From: Balanoglossus misakiensis
Taxonomy: Eukaryota > Hemichordata
Length of the DNA stretch: 64,000 nucleotides
Direction: 5' to 3'
Assembly (NCBI GenBank): GCA_040954595.2
Contig: CM082585.2
Coordinates: forward strand, 6,758,001-6,822,000
Position numbers and translations under genes: made by a program. How positions within the stretch are numbered: position 1 is the first letter of the stretch; every line of letters begins with the position of its first letter. Positions 32,220 to 46,900 of this stretch are shown one piece after another. The notes under the pieces are model-generated. The model was not told the DNA's origin and searched no databases. It was given only the letters and a program-made list of their open reading frames with translations.

Positions 32220-35194
32220 CACTGACAGTCTTATTAGTATGAACATGTTGGACTACTTTAGTTCCAGATGCGACCAGATTACTGCTGTGCTTTTTGTTGA
32301 AGTTTTGTCGAATCAGGGAGCAAATATTGTGTGAAATATATAATTGTCCATTATCTATGACTTAGCTACGGTTGCAAGAGTGCTGGCCTTGGTAATTTAA
32401 AAACGCAATGCCAAATTTAGTCATATTTTCTTTTTTCCTTTTGTTGTTGTAATCATTCGTTTTCCTTTCCTGCCTTTGAGGACTCTGATGTAAATCACAA
32501 TTCTACTTTGTAACACAGACTACCCTTTTAAAATAAAATGTAATGTTAATAATATACATTACTAAACATAAATATGCAAACTGCTTAAGGGAAATTTCAA
32601 TCGACGGCTGCAAAAGGCGCCCTCTCAGTCGAACTATACTTACAACTTCGAGTGCACGACGATGTACCGCATGCTGCTGTTTCGATGCAAATGTCGCCTA
32701 TTTCCGTTTTGCAATTTGTGGTAATTGTGACCACCCATAGCACTGCGTGAACTATCGGCCGCACCTGTCACTCATGGCATGACCCTGAATGGGAAACTCC
32801 ATCAATTGCACTGGGAGATTGGCTTCCCAATACGAACTACAGAATGTCAATGGCATCGAAAGTAGGACTCATAAAGCACTGCCTAATGAAGCTCATTTAT
32901 TGGCAAAATTGGAAACCATCTTCACAATGAAAGTGGCGCAATGTATATGTCAACTCGCATTTTCCTTCAGGGTTCTCCGCGAGATTTTTACCAAATGTGA
33001 AAGTGATACATTCACTTTTGAGTCAATTATGACCATCTACAAGTGAATTACCTTCTGCTATCTGAAAAAAACTCAGCTCGATGAAATAGCTGTGCATCAG
33101 CATATGACTCCGGTCGTCGGTATAAGGTCTAAAAGATTAGGACGAAATGTCAATATTGTTCTTTTTTCGGTATTTTTTTAACATTTTGAGAAAGGATGTC
33201 TAATTGCCTGAAACTGAACATTCAGTTGTTTTGAGGTATGATTTGCAGTGTCCTAGAAATATTCGCCTTCGAGATATTACATTTTACATGATTCTGTCCA
33301 TTACCACGCCCACATACATGTGAAGAGGCACATACATGTATAGAGAGATGCACAAATATGCCCAGGGACAGGCTAGCAAACAGAGAGATGTGGGCACTCC
33401 TACGCTTAAGAAACCCAAATGATATGAACCCGCCAAATATTCAACGGAGAACCAATACCATCCGGTTCTGGGCGTAATTGGATCGACCACAATTCCCTGA
33501 ACTGATCAGCCGTCCTGTTAAGTACTGCCAATCTGTTTTGCCTTTTATGAGAGTTGACACATCGGCTGAAACAAGATCAGATAAAACTCCGAAATTGGGA
33601 ACCTCTCTGATATATTTGGGAACCAATTTAAACCAGATTAGGAGATCACCGTCGTTGTTAGACTTTTTAATAAACGTTTCGAATAACATGCTAACAAAAC
33701 ACCTGTGTGATATCCTTATCTCGTCGTGAAAGATAAACCATAATTTTCCAAGAACTCAGCCTAACGTGTAATAATATAAAGCTTTGAACATTTAGGTAAT
33801 GCCAATCATTTGCAATCTATAAGCAGACAGTTTTACACCTGGAATTCGTACTCTCTGATTTTTTTTTTGTGAAATGCCAAGCTCAAAACCAAATAGCGAC
33901 ATAAATTCATAAAAATGAGGACACTTCTTATATAAATCTAGATTGAATCTTGAATCATTATAAATAATTCATTGGCAACAGAAATGGCTCAAATCTGGTT
34001 CTGTCTGACCCGCTGAACAGGAACATTTTTCTTTGGCCTTCATGGCTGTTTTCTCACACCACTCCAGTAGACATATGCAATTAGATTTATCGTTCGAACG
34101 TGATTCCCATATCAAGATTTGACACTAATCCCGCAGTTCCCACGTCATTTTTTGCAGTTCACATTAAAGGCTATTGAGCGTTACGCGAATGGAATGAACA
34201 CCGACAAACGCAACTCCAGAGTAATTATTCAAGTCACGTCAGCTGTATCACCTGACCAATGCGATGTTCACTCCCCTATGATTAGGAGCATAACTAGTGT
34301 GTTGCCTGGTGCATCCCATTGCCCCCAAGCCATGATATAGAAACACGAGCATTTTATTTGATCGATTAAGTAAACTAGCCACGACATGATTGCTATTTAA
34401 ACCGACAATCGTACAGAAAGCTCGCCGTTTAAAACTTGGATGAAAAAAAACCTGAAACCAGAGACAGAAGCAGTCTTAGAGGGGGGAAGAGAGGGTTGTT
34501 CAGGTAGTTGGATATACAGAATGATATAACGACGACTTATCTTCACAATAACATTAGGATTTACATAGCTTAAAAAATACCACTTATCAAAGAATTTTAG
34601 TGTTAATTTAAGTTAAGTGTAATTTAAGTTGTGTATATTGTATCTTGGTACTATACGCCATGTTGTTTAGCCAATCAGTAAATACATGCAATATTGGGAT
34701 TTAATGTTAAAACCAGAATATTAGCCGATCATTGTAATCCACTGATCAACCAATCACAATTAGAATTTTTTTAAACAGAGGTTTCATGTACGTTTACACA
34801 AAGAGGAGATCTGAAGAAACACATACAAACAATACAAACATGATCCATACAAACAATAGACCATATTTGTGATTTGTTCATCTTGGGACAAGGACCAGCC
34901 ATTTGCTCTTACTTTAATAATAAGATGCATATTTGATCTTTTCACGTGATGCTATATGATTAGAGATGTCGTCTACTGAGGTGACCTTCTATAATTAATT
35001 AAAAAAAAACTGAGTACGGTATTTCGTTATCAGCTAAATTGAAATGCTACTGATTGATTCAGAAGGCTTTAGGCAATCAATGACATGCAGCTGGGGTTTG
35101 TTCAGATAAAACTCAGAAAATCAACACAATACATGTAGTTTTTTCATGGCGAGTCTAAATCTTCGCTCAAGTGTGGGAAGGTAGACAATTCTGT

Positions 35195-35290
35195 CTGTAT
35201 GTATGTATGTATGTATGTATGTATGTATGTATGTATGTACCGGTATATATGTATGTACCGGTATGTATGTATGTATGTATGTATGTATAT
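35195..35290. repeat. (TGTA)n microsatellite with ACCGGTAT interruptions
   Basis: Tandem GTAT units are interrupted twice by ACCGGTAT. It is open in frame as YVCM repeats, which is not a gene. Confidence 0.95.
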
Positions 35291-38117
35291 AGAATTATAT
35301 GTTTTACATGTCGAATTATGTTGTCTGCATCATGGTTATGCTTTGTGCAAGCTTAAGGTTTCATGTCGTGTCATTGGCTCTGTCGTCTCAAATGCAACAC
35401 GTTTTCCAAAGACCTTAACTTAAAATGTACGCCGCACGTTTCCACTCTCAGATGCTGATCAATTCAATAAAATGCCTAGACTAGAGCGAACATTCGTCTC
35501 AATCAGGAATTCATAGCTTCATATAGCTTTGCTTTATAGGGAACGACTCGAGTGAAGACGAAAAAAATCGCAAGTCAAGAGTTGCCCAGCCAATAAAATT
35601 AGAAATTCCACATGGGGGTCGGCAAATAAAGGTGCCGCTAGATGCTGATCAAAGGGCGAACAGTCGGGTCCACATCTCAGTAATTGCCCCTGATTGGGAA
35701 TGTCGTCTGTTGTCGAGCTATACACAACAAATTTAGCCGTTAGGTATTGGCTCATTTCAAGATGGGTACGTGTGGTGAGTGGCTAACACAGGCACATCCT
35801 GCCATTCAAGCTTTTCAGATTTGGTACAATGTGGAATTTCTTGACACATACCCAAAGATGGCGCTTAGTTCAGTTATAGGACAATTTTCTGCATTTAGTA
35901 TTGCAATCAAAATCAATCAGTTCTGATTCACATTACGTACTAAAGTCCATACGACACCGTTACTGTTTGCTGGTCCAATTTTTGTTTTGTTCAAGTTTTT
36001 CAACCTCTTGAAAACTTATTTGCTGACATTTTATTTATTTAACCACTTCTGAAGACATATCTGGTGTAAAGATTTTATGTTGTTTGGCAATTGCAGTACA
36101 CTACAATCAGAACAATCCTTTCATATCATGAGGACAAATATCAAGTCGGCCAGAACGATACACTTTATTTCCTTCACCGGAAGTCTTGTTTTCTGTTGGT
36201 CACAATCATCAAATTATTAATGGTGTCATTCCACCGATAAAGAATTTCATACAGAATTGTGGATAGGTAATCAATGAAAGGGTTGATCAATCATTTGGAT
36301 ACAGTGTCTACAGTTGTCGGATATTTTGAAGGTATAATTGGAGTACATGCATTTCGTGCTTCCCCTCGACAAAATACCAGGATGTAAAGGTCATGTAGGG
36401 GTCATGCAAGTGGCCTATTAAATGACGAAAATACAAGTTTCCTACTGTGGAAAGAAATTACAATCACCCATGATGTTGCGATCAAAGTCCAATTTGACAT
36501 TTGACAAAGAGGGCAAAGTTTGTGTTTCAGATGTGACTGTAACAACGTCAAGCACAATTATTGACTTGATACGTCAATGCAGTTAACGTTGTATTAGCAC
36601 ATTTCAACCACTGAAAGTTAATATATATAACACTTCTTTGAAGAGGCTGTCCTTCTTAGCGCCTGGAATCTCTTAAATTACAATATAATTCAAGTAGATA
36701 GAAATAAAATACATGACAAGATTGATGTAGGCAAAGGGCAACCAATTTTGTGTCAAATCGTGATACGACACTGTTCACCAAAGAGAACGCCTATAGGGCA
36801 TCTTGTTGTCACAGCGTGCATTGAATTGGTGAATGCAAGACTTCACGTGGACTGTCTCCCGATTGGAATTTAAAAAGGACACACGCTGACATTCTGTGCG
36901 TAAGGGTCACTTGAAACGCGGATATTACCCAGGCTGCTTTGCCCTTGCCCCCATTGCAATCAATGAGAAGTCAAAATACTCAGAGGTGATACGCGCACTT
37001 TCCGTTGCATTTGAAAGGACAGTATTTCAAGTGTCCCTGTCTTTGGGACGTTAACATTACTGATCAAGTAAAACGTTCCTATTGTTTCTGCATCTTACAC
37101 GCAATAGACCGCTTTAGGTCTACAGTGGGCATTATTAACTAAATGAAGATTTGCTGAATACAGCAATCAGAGTGCATTTACCTACCTACTGTATTTAGCC
37201 TTGATTGGCCCTCTCTGATTTCTCGACGTTAACATTTAAATCCTCTTTTGCTCATTCAGAGACAGATTTCCGAATCATTCCAATATGTCTTTTGGAATAA
37301 TACATAGAAAACACTTGGATGTTCACCTTGAAGCCATTTATTAGTGCAAACTAACAAGGTCTAGACATCTATCCAGCAGAGATAATTATGATTAGCCTAT
37401 TCATACCAGGAAATCCAATTGGTTTCAACATCTCCCACATATAACTGCCTCAGGATTTGTGTTTCGTTTGCCTTTGAGTAAGCATACAGTTATTTGGTTA
37501 TGCTGTAGGTACATTTGTATCTAGTTGCTATTTCGCAGAAATGTATGCTATGTATCCGTGAGGATTGTGCTTTTACACGGCGGTCGCTATGACACAGAAA
37601 AAGAACAAGTCATGAAACCAAATCCGATTTTGGCAGATGCATTGCTAAGTTCATGCTAAATCTGTTTCTATATTCGCCGTCGGCAGGGGTATTGCGTAAT
37701 TAATAACAGCCTTAAAATTTGTTTTAGTCAAGTTAGTTCAACTGTTCACGTCCAGCAGAAAGTTTGCTCATAGCACCTCGATGAAATGTGGCCTACTTAA
37801 CTTTAATGCTCAACCTAAAATCGATCTATTTCAAATAGAAGCAATCTGGACGATTTTATCACTTCAAGTGTGCCAGCGTATAACCGCATTGCTGCTCCTG
37901 ATCAAGATTTTTATTTGACATCTAACACTGGACTGATAGGAGCACTAAATTGAAATTAGATTGGGCTTTCCAATGTCACCCTTCAGGCCATATGTGATTG
38001 CTTTTTCGTTTCGGAGCATTCCTATGTGAATGTCACTAATGTCAAAACCAAACAGACAAAACATTAATTGTTCTTCATATATTTGATTTATTTTATCATT
38101 GTGCGAATAGACTACTA

Positions 38118-38186
38118 TTTATGTATGTATGTATGTATGTATGTATGTATGTACGTATGTATGTACATATGTATGTATGTATGTAC

Positions 38187-38217
<31 letters not shown>

Positions 38218-38254
38218 TGTATGTATGTATGTATGTATGTATGTATGTATGTAC
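38118..38254. repeat. (ATGT)n microsatellite
   Basis: About 34 tetranucleotide units with occasional ACGT and ACAT variants. It produces long spurious open frames on both strands. Confidence 0.95.
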
Positions 38255-39499
38255 ACTTCAAAAACTGAGAAATTCTGCACATATCAATTTGAGTTAATGC
38301 ATGCTTAACTCCACAAATTACAACTTTCATTTGAATTTGATCATTAGTTTGTAATAAATCGTGCATTGATATGATACACACGCAAACGTGTCAACATGAA
38401 GGTTTTAGTTGTTATTTCCGTGTGATTTCTCTGTTCTGTGCGGATTAAGTCACGTTATGCGAACCATGTGCAATGAATCAACATTAATCATGCAATATTG
38501 CCAAGGTGACTCCAACCTCTGCACCATCTGTTGTCGAAAAATAACTCATTCCTGTCCTTGTTGTTCAAAGTTTTCCCCAAGCACACATTTAAAGAAAATA
38601 CTTTATCGGCAGATGTTCTCGGTCGATGGCTGGGTGGATGGATGGATGGATCTGTGGGTGTTATTATTTAAAGAACAATATCACAGTCCGAATGTCCGAA
38701 TTCCCTTCGATCGTGTAAGTAATATGCAAGGGGAGAATATAAGTAAACTCATCGTTAGGTTTCATGTTGACCACAACGGTCTTTTGTAAAGACCCTTGGG
38801 TAGACGTGTTCAAACGTTAACCACTAGGGCACAATCATGCACCTGCGCATAACATATCGGTACATGGAATATGCAGGACAGACATCCTCTCTGGGTATAT
38901 ACACAGTTGTTTATAAAAAACACATATGTCCAATTCTCTTGATCTGATCATTTGCATAGGATCAAAACATCAATAGTCACGTTCACATTTACCTATAGCA
39001 TGTATGTCAGATATGAAATTGCTATGACTCAATTTGAACGGACAAACGTTTCACTTTGCATCGCAAAATTTTCAGAGAAAAATGTATTTTCACTCTCAAA
39101 ATATTTAGAATATAATTAACTGTAAACCCCGGGCGATGATGCGTAATTGAATATATCAATAAGAGCATTATTTGAGTAAATCCAACTTGTGTGCTTTTAT
39201 GATATATTGTAAATCGGTATAGACACCATGCCAAGAATTCCGATTGAATTCTGATAAGACAGAATTATCGTGAAAACAAAACAAAACAAAACCATTCAGA
39301 ACATTTTCTTTGCGTAATTATTGAATGTTGTCATCCATCTAGTCTAGCAGCCAAGACACTGCTACGAAGAAATATATTGGTGAATATAGAATGGCAAACT
39401 AATTTATAATATTGATGGGGTTGCCGTATCCGTACAAATCAAAGAGATTTGGGAACTCGGTCATCATCGATATGTGGTAACAGCACGGAAAGTTTTGTT

Positions 39500-40863
39500 T
39501 TCTGTTTTTCGATGAGAAACGATTACCGAAGGCAAAGACAAACCGCTGTGGAATTCTTTGTCAGATAATTGCATTCGCTTGGCGGGCAAATGGGTGAATA
39601 CTGAGGAACGGCACCTATGCTATACCCCCTAGGTTGCTCAGTCTTTTTGATCGTTTGGTCTCCTTAACTCGGTTGATATTGTGCGACACGATTGCTGGTT
39701 TCTGGCCGTCTTCTTTAACGTCGCGTTGGAGGGAAATTTTCCTGACTCCCATCTTTTAGGATTGGACTGAACGCATCCTTCTTACTACTTATCTGCGGTC
39801 AGTAACAGTGACCAGGAAAATTCTCCACAACGCGAGGGTGAGATTTTTTCTTCTCTTGACGGATCCCTCGAAGAGGCTGTGCGATGTTAGAGTAGATCAC
39901 AGACGAATCCATCTGGTTGGGAATATATCGGGTTTTTCGAGCCTGCGTTCACGTGAGCAAGTGATTTCTGGGCGAAATTCTTCAACTTCTGCACCGCCTA
40001 TTTGTCGGCTTTTTAGGATTGAAAGCACACACATCGTTCATTGGTTTCCACCCGATTTCCGAGAGTGTGAATACCCATGTGATTGAAAAACAATGAAAAT
40101 TGTACATGGTCCACCGAAAAAGAGGATCCTGGAAACCAGTTAGAGAAGACAAACGTTGACATGCCCTAAGTGCCTTAGAGTACTTACCACCACAAAACAC
40201 TGATTTACCAAATATCATTATTATTCTCTATTTTATGTGGAATTAACAGTGACTCGGTTCAGTACAGGAGGAAGTATCATAATTTTGCCCCGGATCTATG
40301 TAGAAATAATGGTCTGACGACATTATTCACTAATCAAGTCATCATAACTCCAATGCATCTACGCCACTTCGATTTTTTTTCTCTCTGGACGTGATTCTGT
40401 TAACACTCACACAAAGCGCAAATCTCCAGCGGCTTTCCAACACAATCACCTGGCGGAATGCAATACGCACGTTTAGGCTGATCAATTTTTCAACGTTTTT
40501 TTCTCCGGCTGGTAACGCCTCGGTAATTCTTGTTGATGACTAACTGTGGACAGACATCATAGTCGGTCCATTCTCATTATATCACCCTGAGCGCGTATAC
40601 GACAGAATGGGGATTTTTTGCATCGATTGAAAGAAACGGTTCGATTCCGAGTGATTTCAGCGCAGCCTGTCAAGTCTGAATGCGACCGAGAAAACGCCAG
40701 ACTACGACGACTTGGATAGATTATTTGATGCTTTTAATTGGAGGCGTCAACGCTAGTACTTTGCCTGATTTCCGTCTTGCCAAGAAGAGTATCAGTTTCA
40801 AGCTTTTATACGAAGTGGTCTAAGAAGTATATAAGCTATCAAGCCCAGAAGCACCGATTCAGG
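39500..40863 (+). promoter_or_regulatory. CpG-richer 5' region of the acetylcholine receptor gene
   Basis: The 1.3 kb before the signal-peptide exon has noticeably more CpG than the surrounding DNA and probably holds the promoter and 5' untranslated sequence. No clear TATA box or start site stands out. The frame of the first exon is open without an ATG back to 40738, with a stop at 40735. An open frame at 39808-40086 has no family match. Confidence 0.35.
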
Positions 40864-40954
40864 ATGAGTAGGCTATACAAATTAACCGATCCGATCTTCT
40901 GTGCCGTTATGTTCCAAATATGCAGTATACTTTTATTAGGGTCTACTTTTCATG
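40864..40954 (+). CDS. Receptor exon 1: signal peptide
   Basis: The first ATG in the open frame begins MSRLYKLTDPIFCAVMFQIC and continues SILLLGSTFHG. That is a basic start, a hydrophobic core and a small-residue end, as in a secretory signal peptide. A second in-frame ATG at 40909 could also start a shorter signal. The exon ends in phase 1 at GTGAGT. No N-terminal family homology is expected here; the assignment rests on phase and position. Confidence 0.65.
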
Positions 40955-43900
40955 GTGAGTACAAGTTTACTGTCATTCCCGCTATGGTCGTACACCATTT
41001 GGATATTTTCGCATTATTTCTATATGCCTCTGCTCTGATATGAATGTAATCCTCTATTTACATGACTGGTCGTTGATTTCGATTCCCTCGAAACCATTCA
41101 GCTGAAGTATATTGTTTCAATTAATATTAATTTCCATATACCCTCCTATGATCTCATCAGTTATTCTTGTCTTTTACATACCCATTAGGCCCAAATTTCC
41201 CTCCAAATCTGCCCATGTATCATTTAAAGGTAAACCGTGGCATTTAATTGATGTGGAAAAATACACGAAGCGTGCAGGTGTCTCGTTTTGTTAGTGATTG
41301 ACGTAAAAAGGGCAACAGTATGTAGAAGCAACAGACAGACATACGCAGACAGACAGGCAGACAGAGACATACAGACAGACAGACTGTCGGTGACATACTC
41401 AGACACTGACAGACAGATAGACAGACAGACAACATTGTCACTTTCCAATTTACATTCATCCATATCTGCTACACTTCAACCCTGCAGCACAAGGTATCGC
41501 GCAGAAGATACGATCAGGTAGCCGGAAATTAACTGGCTGTTGCCCATTTGGATAATTCTTTACTGACTACCGACTTCACAAGTATACTTCTAACGGTCCA
41601 AAACATCTTCAGTTAGGTCAATTTGTTCCAAAATGTATAGTAGTGTCTTTTGCCATTTAATATATTCATATATATTATACTGGTACATATATTTGCCCCC
41701 CCCCCCCCCCCCCCCCCGACATTTATTAGTTTAACATCTACTTATTAGGTATTTCATAGGCCGAAACAGTCGACAACTTCACTCATGCAATGTATACGTT
41801 TGCTTGTGAGTTCAGAGACAATGTCTGCATCCGGTCAATCCGTGTGAATCAATATAGTTCATTTGAAATGTCTACATGGCCTTCTGCTCATATTGTACGA
41901 TTGCTATCTCGCACTTCAGGTGACGGTATGTGATAATTTCTGTCAACGGCATAAGCTCGTCTATATCTTAACGAGATTTTGCAGCAAAAAATTAATTTAA
42001 AGTATCTAATGACTGACGACATGAACACAGAGCTTCAGAAGAGATCGAGATGGCTGTGCATTGATGCAACCGATGAATGACAATTAACCTCAAGTGCGCT
42101 ACTATATGCTGGATGGTGTCCCCCCATCAGTCGATCAATGTCATATGATCCTGGCACGTCATCATGAACATTGATTTATTGCAAATCCTCACTTACCATA
42201 CAAAGTCTTTCCGTTAGGAAATCTTCAGACTTCGATCAATTATACGCGCAATTAAAGAAAGTACGAAAGTTACGTGATCGTTATATAGATGTGATAAATT
42301 TTAGCAGTTTGCTTCTTTCGTTTTCAGACTATTTTTTGGGGGGGGGGATATTTATGTTAGTGTCAGAATAACGTGCCCAGGGAGATCTCACAGGCCGAGA
42401 TGTTAAGTAAGGTATTAGATCAACAAAAGTCTGGACTCTATCCCAACACCTACACATCAATCCTGTTCTTTCACTTTTTTATTAAGAGCCGTGGGTTTCA
42501 CCATATTACAACTCCCACAAGCATAGCAAATTACTAAAATATTAAAACTAACAGAAAGAAAAATACACCACTTAACAACTGGACAAAACAATACAGATGT
42601 ACATTTATATACAAACCATTGCATTCCATAGATAAATGGGGAACTACAAAACTCAATATCATGCGGACTTACCAAATTGTTTTAAAATGCCGTTGTAACA
42701 TTGAGAATGACTGGAATTCGAAATCGTGTAACATTTGATTGCAAAGGCCTTAGTATTTTGATGTTTGGTCTACCATAGATTTGTTTTGGAATGAAGATTG
42801 CTAGATGCAGTACATTGTTCAAATTTTCAGACAGTGTATCACGTTACACTTAATTTGCGAGTTATTGCTAGCACATTCAAAACGTACAATAATTGAATAC
42901 TTATTACAATTAGGTGATAACGGGAAGATATTTACAGTTATGTCTATGGCATGACAGCTGTCATAGTAATTCTTGGTGTTTCTTTGCATGATGCAAGTCT
43001 ATTTATAGCTGTCAACTGGTGACATTTGGTCTAACTCTTCAAGTCTGTCAAAACGCTGAGCGTTTTCACGCTCAACTGACATCGGATTTCACTGGCATTT
43101 ACGCCTTGAGAGTTCAGCACACCGTTGGACAGAACTCTTAGTCATTAAGGGAGAGGCACTCTGAGCCCACGGATGCACACAGTGGGGGACATCAATATTG
43201 AACACTTCCTTCTCTCTGCACACTCTCCCAGGAATTCGACGGTGTAACAAACTCACTCTAAAAACAGGATATCAAGCTGTTTAACAACTGTGAAAATAAT
43301 AAAACAACGGCAAATATGTGACTTGGATCATTTCATGCCGTCGTTCCCCAGTGCATTTGAATAGTTTAAGCTTATGCCAACGAAGTGGTATGTTCTGTGT
43401 GTATGCAATGTCTCCAAAGAAGAGGATGCCTCTCCGATCCATTCAAATTTCTTGACCCCATTTAATAAATTATTATCATATCTGTCAGACGTATAAGAAA
43501 ATTTTCAAATTGTGATATCTAAGTAAAATGACAAATTATAATGCAGCTTCAAAAACAAGACGTTTGTCATGTACGTACATATACCCCCTGAAGTCTAAAT
43601 AATCAAATTCACAATACAAGATCTTTTCTAGGTAATAATGCACAATTAAAGACATGCGCAGTGCTCACAATTGGAAATAACTTATCAAAACCCGATACCT
43701 CGGTCTTTCAAACGCAGGGACCATTAACTGGTTTCTACCGTTGACAGCGACAGCTCAAATTCCTACAAGCATAAAGCATAAGTGGAAATACAATAACCAC
43801 ATAATTTTACATCCTCTGGCAATTTCCATTTGAATCATTTGATGTTAAGTCTTACGTAAAGTACATTGTATGTACAATTAAGTGTATGCGTCAAAATGGA

Positions 43901-46900
43901 ATACACACACTTCAAATAGTGGCCAGGCTACAATTGAAAGTATTGATTTGTCGGTTTGATGATAAATTAAGTTGGCTTTGAAGTGACACGTCGTAGAGAA
44001 ATTACATTTGACCCCAGTTCAGTCTCGTTATAACCATGTCTATAGATGAAACCACAGTTGGTATTAAAACATACAGGGGTTATCAACATGGAAATGCATT
44101 TTCCTGCGTACCGTACAACTTAACGTGCAAAATATATTAAAACAGGATATATCAAGATCAGTTTCTAACGTGCAATAGGATAGGAAAAATACAGAGAATG
44201 AAATGTTATATCTCTATACCACATTATCTTAAAGGGGTGTGACCGTCACACACAAATAAATGTCTATTAACGTTGACGTTGTTATAAATTGGAATGAAGG
44301 CTATTGTAGTCAAAGAAGAGCTTTCTTACACCAAGCCCCCTATACAGGGTGTTGGCATTACCCTTTCATTACAGGAAATTCATTATTTAATAACTTGGAA
44401 ATTTGACAATTTGACATACCGGGTAGTGTGCTAGCCACTTGTAGTTTTCAATGATGTGGAATATTGAGATCGATTTATCCCACACTCTCGATCCCACACT
44501 TCTAGGGCCCATGAGTGTGAGAAAATGTCAGATTGACAATGATTTGTTGGTTTCGAATAAACTGTGGTGTAAAATATGCAATTTCAAGTGATAAAGAGGC
44601 TACATATACGTATTTATTTCTCAAATCAGTGAACGTTATCAAAGATGGCGACACATTCATCGAGAAAGAAATATTAATGACAAAAAGTCTGGAGTCTTTG
44701 GCAGTTCTTGTCATCGTTGAAGTGACAGACATGTGATACATGACCACACATCCAATCTCTACCAGACTGTTTAAAAATGCAAATCGCTTTCTAATGCTTT
44801 CAGTAACAAGGCGCACTTCCAATAAATGTTGAATGATTCCCCATCAAGAACTTTTTGGTTGGCGCGACAACAAATTTCGGGTCTGGTTTAACAATTTATA
44901 AGATTTATAGACTCAGTGTGTGGTTTCAAAGTACACATATACTCGCTGGATTTTAATAATTTACAAATATGTTGTACTGTAGCGTTTGTTTTCACTGAAG
45001 CAAATACAATTCGACTAAAACCGGTGTGTGCCGAGGTCTCATTTCCACATCAAAGGATGTATGTATGTTTGTTGAAGTGTCACACGCATTGACATGTAAA
45101 GTCAAGTGGTTTGTTTATAGAAAGATAATTGCGTGCATCTCATATGTATGTTTTGTGAAGATAACGTGACCATGTATGTACCAAAGATATCTTAGTTTGT
45201 TTTCCAAAAGCATTCAAGAAGGACCCTACCATTTAGCTATCTGTCTACCTCTTCCTGTATTTTCCTGCTATATTATGAAGTCGTAGCAATACTTTAATCT
45301 GATGCCAGTCAGCTCAAAGTCTTTTTCTCTCTGAGAAAAAAATCAGAAATGCATGTGATGTTTCAGTAAAGGCGTCAGTACGTGACGAACATGGAACTCT
45401 GTCGCTGAATCTTAATATTATATGGATAGCTGTTTGAACTATTAACACCTCTTTTGGAAAGGCACAGTTTGATCGAACATAGAGGTTAATTTACTAACAA
45501 TGACTTATAAATGCATCTCAGAAATTAAATAAACAGAAGGCAAAAGTAGAGGACCAGTAAATACATGTTGACGTGTACATTGGTGTACTCTTATAAATTT
45601 CACATACACAACTCAATGATAATAAGTTCACAGCTCGATTCCACACCTTGGTAAGTTCGGCCGCGTTACTTGATGACCGACGATACTGTGCCGCATACTA
45701 ATTGTCGTGTTGTCATGCGTCTGGTACCACAAATAAGGCACAGCTCCATTGCGTAAATGTCACCATATCCATGGTGATACATTAGTGTGCTGGTCACATT
45801 AGACTTGAATGCATTTATTACAACATGAGCTCGTAGAGTGCATCTTAGAGTGAATACATTACATCATATCTGCTGCTATATTTGATGCACTGCACACGTG
45901 TGATGACTTGAAATATTAAATATGTCGTTCTCATATGTATTGCAAATCTGCAAATCCAAGGTGAAGAATGTGATACACACTACGTTGTTATCGACAGGCT
46001 GTCATAAACAATCCATAACTATCAGTAATAACGTGCCTTGAATCATTTAATACAAATTTACGGTTTTATATGAACACAGCGAAGAGATGCACATTACAGT
46101 ACGTGAAAGTATACCGCGCCTTTCTGAGTCGGATCGACCTCATTTTCAATTAATGCTAACCTAGACCGTGCTTATTAAATATTTACATGACAGAACACCG
46201 CTGGTCTTTCTCAAACAAATACGTGCGTGTGTGTCACAGTGTTAGTGTGTGTGTTCCTGTGTCTATATGTGTGCATCTATTTCGCATTATTGCAATTAAG
46301 TATGCACGATCAAAGATTATCAAACGAGATGAAAATTGAAAGAGGTAATTATAGGTGAGCATATACTCAGCATACATTGGCTTATATTCATATATACTGG
46401 ATAAAGGGTCACCATTGATAACTTTGAAACTGGAAAAATGGGAACATTAAGCTTGCGGACACTATTTAGCTGTTCTGAGTTTGACTTGAAGATTGCATGC
46501 TGTGCTTGCTACATCTCGATAACTGTACCAACATAGGCATTTTTTTAGACTTAACGACACCATACCCTTGCATTATACATGAATACCTATAGGAGTGTTC
46601 GAAGCCTTTAGGGAAAGTGATCGAACCCCATAATGAGAGGGCCACATTGCCACTCTTTACAGAGATAAATCAGAATCCAGTACGAATTTTTCTGATCGCG
46701 ACTCCAAATCCTTGGCCTGGTTCAAAATAACAAAATTTAAAACACAAAATGCGTAGCTCGTGTTGGAAATACTAGGGAAGAGTTAAACTCGGGAATCGGT
46801 GAATTCCCCATGCAGAAAACATTCATCCAGGATATATACCCCGGTATGTAGTATATGACTATCCTGTATGACACGAACAAACATATCGTATTACTGTATA

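Larger units (their letters stand above)
31761..40863. other. Intergenic DNA between the cyclase and receptor genes
   Basis: Includes the cyclase 3' untranslated region and polyadenylation signals, two TGTA microsatellites and, from about 39500 on, a CpG-richer stretch leading to the receptor's first exon. No protein-coding exon of a known family was recognised. Confidence 0.55.

Noticed and set aside
33284-33729. Overlapping open frames on both strands near 33.5 kb
   Set aside because: Neither strand shows a recognisable domain, and no splice sites bound a consistent exon.
38068-38381. YVCM-repeat and YIHT-repeat open frames
   Set aside because: Translations of the ATGT tetranucleotide repeat; the similar frames at 35171-35423 have the same cause.
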